DNA of 64,000 nt from NCBI GenBank assembly GCA_015179045.1, contig WHUZ01000003.1:2206547-2270546 (forward strand), written 5' to 3'. The position numbers and the translations under genes were made by a program. Below, piece by piece: positions 42,061 through 52,801 of the stretch. This DNA comes from Kalaharituber pfeilii (Eukaryota > Ascomycota > Pezizomycetes > Pezizales > Pezizaceae). Position 1 is the stretch's first letter. Each line of letters starts with the position of its first letter. Under the pieces are notes generated by a model. That model ran no database searches. It saw nothing but the letters and a program-made list of their open reading frames with translations, and was not told where the DNA came from.

Positions 42061-43025
42061 TGTAGGGGTCCGATTGCTGCTATTGTGCGATCGAGACTCG
42101 CGCTTTAATTGGGATACAGAGATAGAGAATATGAAGAGAGAATGATGTCTGCCCTAAATTCTATGACCAGTGCGCAAGTATAATTGGGAAACCAGAAAAG
42201 CTTCAGCTCGCAAAAAAAGAAAAGAAAACAGAGCATTAGAAACAGGGCAGTGAATGCAATAGAAGGTAACGGACTGAACAATTCGAATGTTGGGGTGATA
42301 TCTGACCGTTTGGGACAACCAGAGTACACATTCGGTTACCCCTCCACAAATCTACATACATACGGCTAACCCAGTTTTGGAAAGGCGGCATGTAGGCCTA
42401 ATTCTAGCGGACGCAACGGAGCACCCCAACGCTCTGACAGTGCGGCCAGCAGAATAGGCAGTCGAGCAATGCACGCGCTGTCACCCATGCATTCCACATC
42501 GGCAGACCTCCTCAGCCGTCTTGGCCGAAAAATAATTTGGAAAACTCATTATCCGCGAAGAAGCGAATAAATTAGGTAATGATAACCCTCACCAGAAACT
42601 CGTACACCAGGATTCTCAAATTCTGGCCTTCTCCGTAAGGGTTACTTACAAGTCTAGCCCTCTGCATTATTGTGGACTGTCTCTATGTGGCTCGAACAAG
42701 TAAGAGATAGCATCGGCGTTCAGGGTGAGGAATGGGCTTGAATTAATATAATCTTAGTGCTTGAACATTCTCGGTACCTCGACGTAACAGATATTTGCTA
42801 GATTTTAACTACATACTGTTGTCGCTAGTGTTGCCTCACGCTAGCTTTGAATTTTGGGTTCCAAGGTTTACAGATACTAGAGTAAGTAAATAATCTGAGA
42901 ATGTAAGAATAATCTGAGAATGTAAGTACCTGCGATTCTTATGAACCCCAGACAGTTATTTTCGGCCTCCGCCAAGTGCATGCCAAGTCCTTGTCTGCCA
43001 AGTCGACCGTTTGAACACTAACTTC
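42061..43025. other. No recognised gene
   Basis: ATAATCTGAGAATGTAAG is duplicated in tandem near 42890-42926. Nothing else is identified. Confidence 0.35.
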
Positions 43026-43067
43026 ACATTTTTTTTTTTTTTATGTCATTACTCGCATGCCGCCCTA

Positions 43068-43816
43068 TAGGCGGATTTTGCAACGTCCGGGTAAAGCAAT
43101 TCGGGTAATTATTAATCACGGTTGCTTTAGCAACGAATTGTTTGTGGCTGGTGTAGCAGGCAAAGTTCGATTAAATAACCGGGTTAACTCCCCCATCCGA
43201 GAAAATTTTATTCTCAACACCAGAATTATTTTATTACTTAAGAGAGTTAGTATGTCTTCTCAAGACCCTTCTCAATCATCAGAGACTCCTATTCCTCCAA
43301 ACCGTCCACGTGGGTGGCCACGAACAGCTACTCCATTGAGCCAATCTGCAGCATCCTCCGAGGCTTTACGCACTCGATTAAATGAGTAAGAAAAACTTTA
43401 TTTGGCCCGTTTATGTGTCTAGAATCAAGTAGAGCATCAGCCTGGACAAAAAGGAAAGTTCTGGAAGAGAATTAAGATTCCCTTGAAGGATGAAATTGGA
43501 AAAGATGCAACAATCATATGCATGCTTGAAAGAGGGCATGCTGCGACAGCGGTAGCTGCTGCTACAGCAGCAGCCTGTCTTCTCTTGCATGGTATAATTG
43601 CCATATTGTATCTCTGTAGAGGCATGGTTGTCTGTGGGTAGTAGAGAGGCGGTGTGGGAGCGTGGGTAGTATAGAGTGCAAGAAAAAAAATAGCCGCAAA
43701 AGTGGTCTCGAAAACGCTGCAAAATCTATGCATAGTTCTTGGTTATAGAAATATTACTAATACTATTTTTCAACTTAACCGAAAGACTTTACCCGCGACA
43801 TTGCAAAATCCGCCTA
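43068..43816 (+). mobile_element. TIR DNA transposon, 749 bp, nested in a retroposon
   Basis: The inverted ends are about 32 bp: TAGGCGGATTTTGCAA then GTC, then GGGTAAAG, with the complement at 43785-43816. TA follows and precedes the ends, consistent with TA target duplication. The interior holds a transposase relic at 43250-43520. Confidence 0.78.
43250..43520 (+). pseudogene. Transposase N-terminal relic (AT-hook and Myb/SANT-like)
   Basis: The frame begins MSSQDPSQSSETP, has an AT-hook-like NRPRGWPR, and after two in-frame stops continues EKLYLARLCV, NQVEHQPGQKGKFWKRI. The latter resembles the Myb/SANT-like DNA-binding helix of fungal transposon proteins. Catalytic parts are absent. Confidence 0.4.
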
Positions 43817-43849
43817 TAATATAAGTGGGCTATGGCGAGGTACCGGGAT

Positions 43850-44488
43850 GGCAAATACCCGTACGGTTCGGTGGTCAATTACCCTAACCCTAAGCGCCGT
43901 CCCACACAAACTGCCCCTTTAACAACTCTCCCTCCGATCCTTCCTTCGCACCGCTCCACCGCTCCTTCTCCAGCAGCAGCAGCAGCAGCAGCGGCACTCG
44001 CACCCCACTCCTCCAGCATCCGTGCGACCACTTCCCTTCCTCCGACAGCTACTACCACCGCTTCCTCTGCCGCCCTTCATACCCCCATGCCCTACCTCCT
44101 TCACCCCTCCAACCCCTTTCCGACGCGAAAATAATAGTCTGGGCACGACATCTCCGACAGCCTCTCACAACACCCCCCGAAAAATAAAATAAAAACACAA
44201 ATAAAAGTCAAGCACAACTCCTCTGCCTCCTCTGTCCAGCAGCTGCGATAGCATCACAGACCGTAATAACGTCACGATTTCAAGCGCAGAGAGGATTTAA
44301 TTGCTTGGATAATCATGAGTCGGTGTATACAGTACAGGACCTGTTATTTCTAAGTCGTCCGCCGGGGGCGGATGATCTACCGGAAACGAACATATGAACC
44401 GGACGAAGGACGATAACCCAATCATTCTTTGGTTCCAACAATTTTTCCGCGTGCGGCGCCGGGATTAGGTTTGCGCGCAACACATACC
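43850..44488. other. Pro/Ala-rich frame of doubtful status
   Basis: A plus frame 43832-44134 carries a CAG/GCA run (poly-Ala of nine) and Pro/Thr/Ser-rich sequence, but begins inside the retroposon. I do not regard it as a demonstrated gene. GTAATTACCCTAACCCTAAG near 43877 is only two telomere-like units. Confidence 0.3.
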
Positions 44489-44555
44489 TTTTTTTTTTTT
44501 TTTTTTTTTGGTTCACATAACCCCGCATACAAGCTACAAGCCTATAACAGGGGAA
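44489..44555 (-). mobile_element. Minimal retroposon, tail C
   Basis: Poly(T), GGTTCACATAACCCCGCATAC, AAGCTACAAGCCTATAACAG. The 11-bp duplication CAACA(C/A)ATACC (44478-44488 and 44556-44566) has one mismatch. The inner hairpin AGGCT/AGCTT uses a wobble pair. Confidence 0.82.
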
Positions 44556-44604
44556 CAACAAATACCTTCCTCTCGACCTCCCCCCATCTAGCCGTTGCGG
44601 CAGC

Positions 44605-45003
44605 ATGTCACTTAAACGTATTAGGTCCAATGGCACTCCCTCTCTCCAGCAGCGCAGAGAAGCCATTGTAGCGGTCACTGCAGTAGCTCATCCGAAGGCC
44701 ATGCCAGCAGCTTCTCGGGCCCCTCCAATCAACTCGTTGAGCCCCTGCTCTAGCAGCTACTTCGACGATGTTTCAACATTTTCACCACTCTCCGTCTCCC
44801 CACCGCCTCCCACTGCCACCACCTACCGCGCCGTCCCACCGCTCCGCCCAACTCTCCTTCAGCAGCCATCTTTAGACCGTACTAGTAAGATTATCCTTTG
44901 CAGAAGATATCAATCGAGGATCGGTATATATATGCCCATCACAAGAAGACAGGGCAGTTTAAGCGAACAGTGGCTGGATGCCACTGGGTGGCGCACCTCA
45001 TGA
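44605..45003 (+). CDS. Hypothetical protein, 132 aa, weak support
   Basis: The ATG-initiated frame begins MSLKRIRSNGTPSLQQRREA and is Ser/Pro-rich in the middle (SPPPPTATTYRAVPP), ending GSLSEQWLDATGWRTS. No domain, intron or paralogue was found in the window. It may be non-coding; it is listed because it is the longest non-shadow frame in this stretch. Confidence 0.2.
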   Translation: MSLKRIRSNGTPSLQQRREAIVAVTAVAHPKAMPAASRAPPINSLSPCSSSYFDDVSTFSPLSVSPPPPTATTYRAVPPLRPTLLQQPSLDRTSKIILCRRYQSRIGIYMPITRRQGSLSEQWLDATGWRTS

Positions 45004-45159
45004 GATGTAGAGATTAACTGTATAGCATGATTGCAAACCAATAAATGTAAGTTGAGGGATGATAGAAAGCATAGATATCAACGATCAAAGAAATGAAACG
45101 GTGAGTTATTTTAAGCATAGGTAAGGCCCTATAAAGCCAAACTGCAATTGATATCAGCT

Positions 45160-45400
45160 AGCCCGACCAAAAAGTATTGGAACGGCATAAATTATGTAAT
45201 AGTTGCATATTGCATAATCAAGCTTACACAGAATATCTCACCCCTACACCCTGCACGCACTCATACTGTACGCTCAAAAAGGCGAATAGCGCACAAGATT
45301 TATGCAGCCTTCCAATACTTTCCGAACCAGCGATTTTTTTTTTTTTTTTTATATCATTAATCGCGTGCCGCCTCCGAACCAGCGAGTACAAATGATTCAG
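45160..45400. mobile_element. MITE related to 12605-12683, with retroposon near its right end
   Basis: AAAAAGTATTGGAACGGC near 45170 and GCCTTCCAATACTTTCCGAAC near 45308 are inverted and share the ends of the 79-bp MITE. The intervening 130 bp is unrelated. The tail B element at 45334 inserted at the right end. Confidence 0.45.
45334..45372 (-). mobile_element. 39-bp minimal retroposon, tail B
   Basis: About 17 T, then ATATCATTAATCGCGTGCCG CC only. The 13-bp duplication TCCGAACCAGCGA is at 45321-45333 and 45373-45385. It contains just the last 22 nt of tail B, so the 5' half of the stem is absent. Confidence 0.92.
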
Positions 45401-46975
45401 TGATGCAGTATTATGTGAAGAATATCTATACATGATAATTATTGTCCTTCTTAGCTCTAATAAAGTGAGCCATAATCCCAGAAACAGTAGAGGTATGTCA
45501 ATTGATCTCAGCTAAAGTAGTCTTATTCTACAACCAACTCGCTCCACGTCACTGGTTAGGATTTTTTTCCGAGCACCTTAAGATTCTGAGACCAGATTTT
45601 TTTTTTTTTTCATAGGATTAAAATCTGGAAAGTTTAGAGTAAAGCTTGGCAGAGTAATTACGTGATATTAAAAAAAAAAAAAAAGAAGTAAAGCTTGAAC
45701 AGAAATCAGAACTCTTATTGGCAGCTCCTGCAATTGCACGGTGTACCGAGTACTCGAAGGCAAGGGTAAGTCTTCGGAAGTGCAAAAGTTGCATATAATG
45801 TGATAGGAATAGTTGCTAGAATAGAGTTGACCTGTTGGTTATATGATACCTGTTATTCTACATGCATTTTCTGTAGTTTCCTACATGCTTCACAGAGTAA
45901 CACGCTTTAATTGTTTGCTTTTTCAACCAACTTACAGAACTCCATTTCCCAGTCACAGCCTTGAACTACCTGCTGAAGCCTGCATATACTGGTGCAAGCA
46001 TATTTCAGGGAGCAGTCGTACACTGCCGCATCACAGTCCTGCAGGACTGAGTACGAGCAGTGAACGAAAAAAACGAAAAAAAAACAAAAAAAGACAGTAG
46101 GACGCGCCATGCCACTAAATCGTTTTGCTCTTGCGTCGGAGATGTGGGAGAGGGGAAAAAGGGAGGACAGCTATGGCGGGAGAGGACAGCTACGGCGGGA
46201 CAAGGAAGTAGAGCAGGAAGCTGAGGGATGCAGTGTGAGAAGCGCACCCAAACAACACTCATCTCCTCTAGCGTCACCCTCGAATTGATCATCTCTCTCC
46301 AAGACTTAGTCGCCCAATCGCGAGCAACCACCACCTCCCCTGTTGGAGGGTGTGGGCCAAAATAAAATCTAAGCTGGAGAGACATCGACATTGTCATCTC
46401 GAACTTGATCCCCAGTTACCGGTAGCACTACAACGGCTGATTTTGTTAGCGGCCAGGAGAGAATGCTCTATCCGGAGTCCTGCAAAGGGCGGTTATCGAA
46501 AAGTTGAAGGCGAACGGACAAGTCGTTTCGGAATGACCGTAGCCGGGGAACACAGGCGCGACGTGTGGAAAGTGATACTGGGTCGTCATACAAGAAGGAT
46601 TTGAGCGGGGTCTGATACTTACAAAGAAGGGGTGTACGTAAAATACAACTATATACAAACGAGTCTAAAATTCCCTAGTCAGATTGCCCGTAACATTACA
46701 ATACGCAAGTAACATATACAGTAAAGGGTGCACAAGATCACCACTGAAAGGCCAGCGGGGATTGGACACTTATGGAAGCATTGTTCAACTAGTGTGATAT
46801 ATTCGATTTAGAGAGGAGAAATAGAGCAATACTTCCTTGGAAGAGGAAGAGACACACCAGTATGTGGGGTAGACCCGCCTGAAGCAAAACACATAAATAA
46901 TCTGGTCAACTGGTGCTGATTAACGCCAGGGAGGTTACAAGCAATAACATAGGAAAAAAAATGAAAAAGGATCAA
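45400..46975. other. No recognised gene
   Basis: T and A runs lie at 45598-45610 and 45670-45684; the latter follows TTACGTGATATT, a possible tail A relic. Frames at 45843-46100, 46005-46397 and 46350-46604 overlap antiparallel without motifs. Confidence 0.35.
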
Positions 46976-46986
46976 CGAGGCCAAAT

Positions 46987-47052
46987 TCCTGCCATAATCT
47001 CGTAGCCTGTATGAGGGCTACCTGTCCAACAAAAAAAAAAAAAAAAAAACCT
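46987..47052 (+). mobile_element. Minimal retroposon, tail C, diverged
   Basis: CCTGCCATAATCTCGTAGCC, TGTATGAGGGCTACCTGTCC, then about 19 A. The duplication AGGCCAAAT is at 46978-46986 and 47053-47061. The core has several substitutions that weaken the inner hairpin. Confidence 0.75.
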
Positions 47053-47204
47053 AGGCCAAATACGGCTACAATATGACTATCTTGACAACCAAAAAGCTCT
47101 GTCAGAATGTGCACAGTTCTGCTCCCCATTTAGGCCAAACACGCTGCCATTAACTCCTACAGCGGGCAGCTCGCTACACTTGAGTCAGCTTGTTCTATTG
47201 AGAA

Positions 47205-48010
47205 TAGTGAGAAGTGTCACAGACATACTCTTGGGCTTTGAGGGCCTAGATGGGCAGGCGTGCAGACCGTCTCAACTGCCATGAACTCGACACGATAGTT
47301 TGCTGGAATGGGAGCTGGTATGAAGTTGTATTCAATGGAAGGGGTGTAAGGAATCCATGTTATTTGATGTTCCTCAGCACTCCAGATGGAATCGGGCTGG
47401 GACCTCTTGAAATCATTTCATCTTCTGCCGTTACCAAATTAAGAATGGTCAGCGAATAAATGTTAAAGAAGATTTTTGGATGTAGGTACTTAGGTTATAG
47501 AGATATGTTTTACTTACAGCCCTCTTTGGATAAACCTGCTCATCATCACGGATATCGATATCTGGAACACAAACCTCTGTTTTCTTTTTGAGCCCGTTAA
47601 CTTCTTTGCCCCTTTTCCTTCAACAACAGTATGGGTCTCTGAGTGATCCGCCAAGGATGAGGTCAATGTTGAACTGCTGGAACTGTCTGCAGGCGCCGAA
47701 GTAGCATCAAAAACAATATCTGCCACAATGAGTTCCCAATTTGGTGTGATGCTTGCATCGTAAGCATCTGGGCTCGCGGCCGGGTTCCAGATCTCATACG
47801 TGGCAAAGTTAGAGGGATGATTCAGCTTTGGGAAGTATTCAATTGTGGGCTCATGTAGATCCTTAAGATCGATGTCAACAGTAGGTAAATTGCATTGCAC
47901 CGCTGTACCTGTATTCCAATTGGCATGCCCATTGAGGCCACAAGTGTTTATGCCACCCATGTCTCTGGTGCCTAAATATTGACATGGGTCTGTACCCCAA
48001 TTCATGAGCT
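47205..48010 (-). pseudogene. Orphan family subfamily II, copy II-4, 5'-truncated
   Basis: The exon 2 frame (48005-47514) reads NWGTDPCQYLG, INTCGLNGHANW, HEPTIEYFPKLNHPSN, YEIWNPAASPDAYDASI, and ends at the conserved intron donor GTAAGT near 47518. Exon 3 (47433-47205) is out of frame by one base at its start (AAGATGAAATGATTTC) and then reads ITWIPYTPSIEYNFIPAP and VEFMAVETV. Exon 1 and the first part of exon 2 are missing. Confidence 0.68.
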
Positions 48011-48107
48011 CCCAACATAGATCATGTGTGTTTGCGAAGTTAGTGAATCTGATATGTCAACCCTAACCCTGATTGAATTCAGTGTACGGAGTCCTCCCCA
48101 GCTCTAT

Positions 48108-48490
48108 CTACCTGCTTGCCTTTGCCTTTCCTTCCCCTATCCCACTCATACACATTCTATCTGTACTTCTTACCTCCGATGCGTAGAGTCTCTGGTATTT
48201 GACTAATTCTACCTGCCCCCTCCAGGTAAACAACAACAGAACTTGTCGCCTTTCCGTCCCTCCTCTCTTGCTTCCATACGAGGTCAATGACCTCAATGTC
48301 TGCCTGCCGAGTTCGCCAACTACTTCAGGACGAGCGTTTGGAAGCGACTCCACCGCAACGTCCCCCCGAGCGAAAACCACATAGATTGAAAGCTCTCAGT
48401 GAGCTGAATCTCTTGATCCAATTTTTATTCCCAAATACCCGACACTGCAAATTTCCCCCTGAGGGTAAAATTTTGAGGAATCTTTAGCTC
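48108..48490 (-). pseudogene. LINE ORF1-like remnant
   Basis: One minus reading gives GKATSSVVVYLEGAG followed by sequence parallel to the 21.6 kb protein. Stops and frame changes break it. It adjoins the deleted LINE at 48538 but lies in the opposite orientation. Confidence 0.35.
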
Positions 48491-48537
48491 ACCAACCTCG
48501 TTGCCAACACACCAACCCCGCGCCAAGCACCAATAGA

Positions 48538-50830
48538 ATGCCGCCAAAAGGGCGCAACCAAGGAAATCTCCCTCCTCCCCCACGACGAGAAACTGACCCT
48601 CCTCCCACCGCCCGACCCCCCCCCCCCCCGGTGAGAGCCTGGCGGACGGACCTGTCGCTCGAGCTATACACGAAAGGCTACGACTGGGAAATGGTTATAG
48701 CCAGGTCGCTCTGGAGACATGCGACAGAAGACGCCTACAATGCGGCCCCCGAGCCAACACCAGGAGCGATCATAGAGACCGTATGGGGCCAAGACTTGTG
48801 GCCGGAAGTTCGCCTCCTTAGCCACTCCGAGCTCCCGCCACCATCGCCCATGCCACGACCGCCACCAGCCACACCATCACTACCATACACATGGCTCCGG
48901 CGGAATCCACTCCGGAAGCAACACCACAATTGGGGTTCAGCCCCACCCACACCCTACTCTCGGAAGAGCCATCCCACGCGGAGGGGCCTTCCCCGAGCAC
49001 CCACGCGGCGCCCACTCCAGGGACCGCAAACACCAGGAAACGAAAGGGTAAAGCGGTGTCCGCCACCCTGTCCGCCCTCAAGAGACAACTCGACGATAAA
49101 GAGGCAAAGAAAATTGCCACAGCACCTGTGGTCACCCAAGACGACCCCCCCGCGGTGCCTGTCGTCAAGACACCCCTATGGCCCTTAAAAAAGGAAAACC
49201 GATGGACGACCCTGGAAGCTGGAGACCGATAACCCTTTTAAATACCGTAGCCAAATTAAGCCAAAAGGTGGTAGCCGACCTCCTTCAGAAACAAGACTCC
49301 CTGTTCCGAGAATCCCAACTCGTGGCAGACCACTCCGAGGAGCAGAAGACTCACAAAGACAAACGCTGAAGGAGATAGATCAGAGACTCAACCGGAGCGA
49401 GTGGGTAGCGCTAGCTGGCGACGACGCCAAGTCGGCTTTCAATTTCGTAAGAAGGGAAAAGGTGGTAGCACGCATCAATGCAGTCAACGTCAACCTGGCA
49501 GCCTTCGTGGAAGCTTTCCTAATGCCGAACGACTTCAACCTGATATGGGACGGAAGGAAGCATGCCACAGGTGAGATGACAGATGGAACACCTCAGGGCT
49601 CACCACTCTCGCCGGTACTGTTCCTGATAGGGGTGGCCCAAAAAGCGGACCAAAGGAACTTTACGATGGTCGTACATAGACGACTTCCACAGCATAACAT
49701 CGCACCCCTCACTTACCAAACTTCGCCAGGCCATAAAGGCGCATCGGGCTTCCCTGACAGCAGAAGCGGCAGCCGAGGGCTACGAACTAGACCGAAAGAA
49801 GTCCGAGGCTCTGATCATAGGAGTCAAAAGTCCAGCATACCGTCTGGTCGGCCTAATTGTCGACTGGGAATTAAAGTTTAATGACCATCACAAAAAACGG
49901 CTCAACTCAGCAAGGCAGCGTGGAGAGTCGCATCGAGGCTAACCAAAATCGGCCTGGCTAAAAGAAGACTGTTAGAGATCTGCAGTAATGTCCGGTCGGA
50001 CATCATGGTTCGGAGTGTCGGATATTATGTGGGGGTGTGGTGCCATGACGGAGGCTAGTAAGGCCTGAGCGCAACCTCATACTCTATGTATATAGATACC
50101 GTACTTTTGGCTACTTTGTCCAAGGAATAACAATCATCTCTTCTACCTAAGTTTGACAGAGACAACTCTACACGAGCATCGCACGGAACATAGCAACCTG
50201 GGGTTGCAGGGCATGGAGGGAATACTCACGGAGCGCGCCCATGGAGACCAAACTGAGAGAACTGGAAAAGTGGCAATACACGGTAGCTAGAGAAATAACC
50301 GGAGCCCTATGGGGGACCAGGCGGGACGTAGTCGAAGGCCTGGCGAACCTGGAGACGATACACACCTTCACCGAATACGAAGCGACGAGAGTCGAGACGA
50401 GAACTCTGAGGTACGCGGACGAGCGCCTGAAGAACGGACGAAGGTTGGAACTGCTCCTACACCAACGGGAGCCTAATCGAAGGAAAAGCAGGTGCCGGCA
50501 TATACGTCAAAGGAAACAGACAGTCAATACACCTAGGCTCCAAAGCGACGGTCAACGACGCCGAACTCCTCATCCTCACCGACTCCAAGGTGTCCCTAGC
50601 GAAACTCCGGAGGATTGCAGAGGGACGTCCCCTCCACGAGGGTGCGACACAGAGGGTCAGAACAGCCTGGGTGGGGCGGACAGAAAGGGGAGACTTGGAT
50701 GTGGCCGCGATGTGGATTACAGGACACAAGGGCATACACCAAGATCGGCACCGCTGACGGCCCGGAATGCCGCTGGTGCGGCGAGGATAACGAGACGACT
50801 CGGAAAAAGGAGGCCCACTGGCAGCACTGA
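48538..50830 (+). pseudogene. Internally deleted LINE: ORF1 start joined to reverse transcriptase
   Basis: A Pro-rich ORF1-like start (MPPKGRNQGNLPPPPRRE) changes frame near 48900 to a segment with RKRKGKAVSATLSALKRQL. At about 49180 it passes straight into reverse transcriptase: PGSWRPITLLNTVAKL, EMTDGTPQGSPLSPVLFL. Endonuclease is absent. The active-site block after 49660 is frame-shifted. The thumb (KWQYTVAREITGALWGTRRD, 50270) and RNase H pieces (SKATVNDAELLIL, VAAMWITGHKG) are in different frames. It ends in a truncated zinc motif CRWCGEDNETT. A 179-bp insertion lies at 49979. The closest relative is the 62 kb LINE. Confidence 0.75.
49979..50157. mobile_element. Short insertion with 5-bp duplication, possible solo LTR
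   Basis: Comparison with the intact stretch at 62960-62990 shows extra sequence in the reverse-transcriptase region. AGAGA occurs at both borders (49974-49978 and 50158-50162). A 5-bp duplication is typical of LTR elements and TATATAGATACC resembles a TATA region. The TG...CA ends are not unambiguous, and no internal domain is present. Confidence 0.45.
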
Positions 50831-50964
50831 TGGAATGGATGGAGATACGTATTTGCCCTTCCGTGATTGGCTGCACCTCGGCATGCTGCTTTATCACAGT
50901 AGACAGCAGGGATCAGATGGTGGTGGCAGCGGTGGTGGTCCTGGTGGACCGGTTAAAGAATAAA

Positions 50965-51360
50965 TAAACTCCAAGAATGTTGCCCCAGAACAAGGCACTT
51001 TGGAATAAAAGTTAGATCAAAAGACTCAGAGCACTGTGAGCTTTCAATCTATGTAGGTTCCGCTAAGGCGGACGTCAACGTTGTGGTTGCGAACTGCTTT
51101 CCAAATGCTCGTCCTGCCGAAGTTGGTTGTCGCCTCGGTTGGGGTGGGAGATTGATGATAGAATATAAGTTAATTCGGGTCCTATTTTTGCCAATTGGGC
51201 AGTGTGCCGAAAGTGGGATCTTCAAATATAAGAAATAGGGCCTGTGCTGGAGACGCGTAGTTACTCTGATGGCTACGGAAATCGAGGCGGCCGACTTCAA
51301 ACGGAGCAGAGAGGGTACCATTAGCCAAATGGGGAAGTGCAACCAGGGAGCCCAAGTGTG
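50965..51360. other. No recognised gene
   Basis: Nothing certain. Frames here have no motif. Confidence 0.3.
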
Positions 51361-51389
51361 GCTGGGGAGGCTAAGGGACGCTGGGTATT

Positions 51390-51429
51390 TTTTTTTTTTT
51401 TTTTTTTTTTATATCATTAATCGCTGGCA
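51390..51429 (-). mobile_element. 40-bp minimal retroposon, end of tail B only
   Basis: About 20 T followed by ATATCATTAATCGCTGGCA. The 12-bp duplication GGACGCTGGGTA is at 51378-51389 and 51430-51441. Only about 20 nt of RNA besides poly(A) was copied. Confidence 0.88.
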
Positions 51430-51564
51430 GGACGCTGGGTAGGCACGAAGGCGACCCGCAAAGGTCGCTGGCATAAAGGGTGCCCTTGAGGCCATTGATG
51501 GCAGGGCAAGATTGCTGCTGCTCACTGACTCCCAGAAAGCAATCAGCACCGTCAAGAAGGCAGG

Positions 51565-51601
51565 GTGATATACTAGTAATGATATCAAATTAAAAAAAAA
51601 T
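51565..51601 (+). mobile_element. Tail B end relic
   Basis: ACTAGTAATGATATCAAATT and a short A run sit between duplicated GCAGGG words (about 51563 and 51602). It is another near-minimal copy, inserted in the decayed RNase H. Confidence 0.55.
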
Positions 51602-51750
51602 GCAGGGCGAAACAGGGCAGGGATGGCAGACCTGGCACGCGTGTGGAACTGATTGCGGCGTGGAGGCAGACACCGTAATTTTGAGGCAGCGAGACTGGCA
51701 TAGGTGACGGCATGCGTGAGTTGGTGAGAATCTGATACATGACGAGAAGC

Positions 51751-51752
<2 letters not shown>

Positions 51753-51802
<50 letters not shown>

Positions 51803-51990
51803 TTTATCATTACTCACACGCCGCCCCGCCCTATGGGCTATGGCGAGGTTAGGTACATAAGAGATGAATAACAGGAAAATAGAACTGAAGAAGGGAAATT
51901 TGTGAAATTAAACGGTGAGTAAGTGAACAAGTTGACTTTAGCAAGGGGGGATTGTGAAGTGGCGCAGGAGGGTCCTCAGCGGACGCGGAG
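51753..51990 (-). mobile_element. Tail B element with long poly(T)
   Basis: A T run of about 41 and then AATTTATCATTACTCACACG, CCGCCCTATGGGCTATGGCG. A GCCCC duplication in the core lengthens the loop. The further sequence (GATGAATAACAGGAAAATAG) resembles LINE 3' UTR. The 5' end is unknown. Confidence 0.6.
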
Positions 51991-52109
51991 GGGAGGTGCC
52001 CTGCATCTGCAGCTCGCCCAGCCTCGATTTGGGTTAGCAGCGATGCCGGAGACTACATTGGGTGCATTGGACGCGTGGGTGTGTATGTAAGGTATTTATA
52101 TAGCACCCG

Positions 52110-52185
52110 ACCCACATATATGGGTCTCTGCCGTAGTCTGTTAGCTTTGTATGTGACCCCCCATCTCAGGGGAAAGAAAGAAAAA
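52110..52185 (+). mobile_element. Tail C relic
   Basis: GGTCTCTGCCGTAGTCTGTTAG, TTTGTATGTGACC, followed by an A-rich stretch AAAGAAAGAAAAACGG. Diverged; no duplication found. Confidence 0.4.
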
Positions 52186-52189
52186 CGGA

Positions 52190-52800
52190 AAAATATACTA
52201 CTGAATCGAAGCGAACTACGGTTTAACGTTATTGCGTTCCGCAGATCTACATACCAAGCAATTTAGCTCGCGCGACCCATGTCTATTTAGCAGCTGTTGG
52301 AATTAGGATCTACACCCGAGTTGCCATCCGCCATCATAGAGTGACCTTTCTATGATTTCCATGGTTTTATCCGCTACTATGCGCAACCTCATATCGCACC
52401 AAATTGTTTAGTTGGGTATAAAGGTATTTCCTGAGGTATTCTTGTATAAATAGCCCCTTCCTTGACGACGATTGCACTTAAGGTCGCTGTACGGCGGTAT
52501 ACGTGTAATGATATATATATTATTGGAGAAACCAAAAAAAAAAAAAAAAAAAGAAAAGAAAAAGAAAAAGAAAAAAGGCCAGCACACAGGAAAATTCCAG
52601 AGTCAACAGAAACGATCTTAGCCACCGTCACATCCCCGCCGACGGCAACAACAATTCCAAACCCTGTTTCATAGCCTCGATCGGCATAGAATAAAATATT
52701 CATGATGGACGTGCACTCAGACATGTCTGGATGAGGTTGCGACGCATGTTGCATAAGTGCTGGGTTAATCCTATTGTTTATACCTATCCATATCAGCTGG
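52190..52800. other. Intergenic, with an A-rich run
   Basis: A run of A with interspersed G occupies 52532-52576. The region just below 52800 is downstream of copy I-3. No gene is supported. Confidence 0.35.
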
Positions 52801-52801
52801 A

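Larger units (their letters stand above)
43028..43841 (-). mobile_element. Tail B retroposon split by a DNA transposon
   Basis: Poly(T), ATGTCATTACTCGCATGCCG and CCCTA precede the insertion. TAAGTGGGCTATGGCGAGG resumes after it. The two halves make a normal B core. No target duplication of the retroposon is visible. Confidence 0.75.
51365..51735 (+). pseudogene. Decayed LINE-D type RNase H with retroposon insertions
   Basis: Nucleotide comparison with 30040-30240 shows GGTAGGCACGAAGGCGAC, GGTGCCCTTGAGGCCATTGATGGC, CTCACTGACTCCCAG and GCAGACCTGGCACGCGT in order. The frame is destroyed by deletions and two small retroposons (51390-51429 and about 51565-51600). Confidence 0.65.

Noticed and set aside
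43870..43895. Telomere repeat
   Set aside because: Only two CCCTAA-like units, similar to the two near 48060; not an array.
43832..44134. Pro/Ala-rich protein gene
   Set aside because: The frame begins within a retroposon tail and has only low-complexity content; no start context, intron or homologue supports it.
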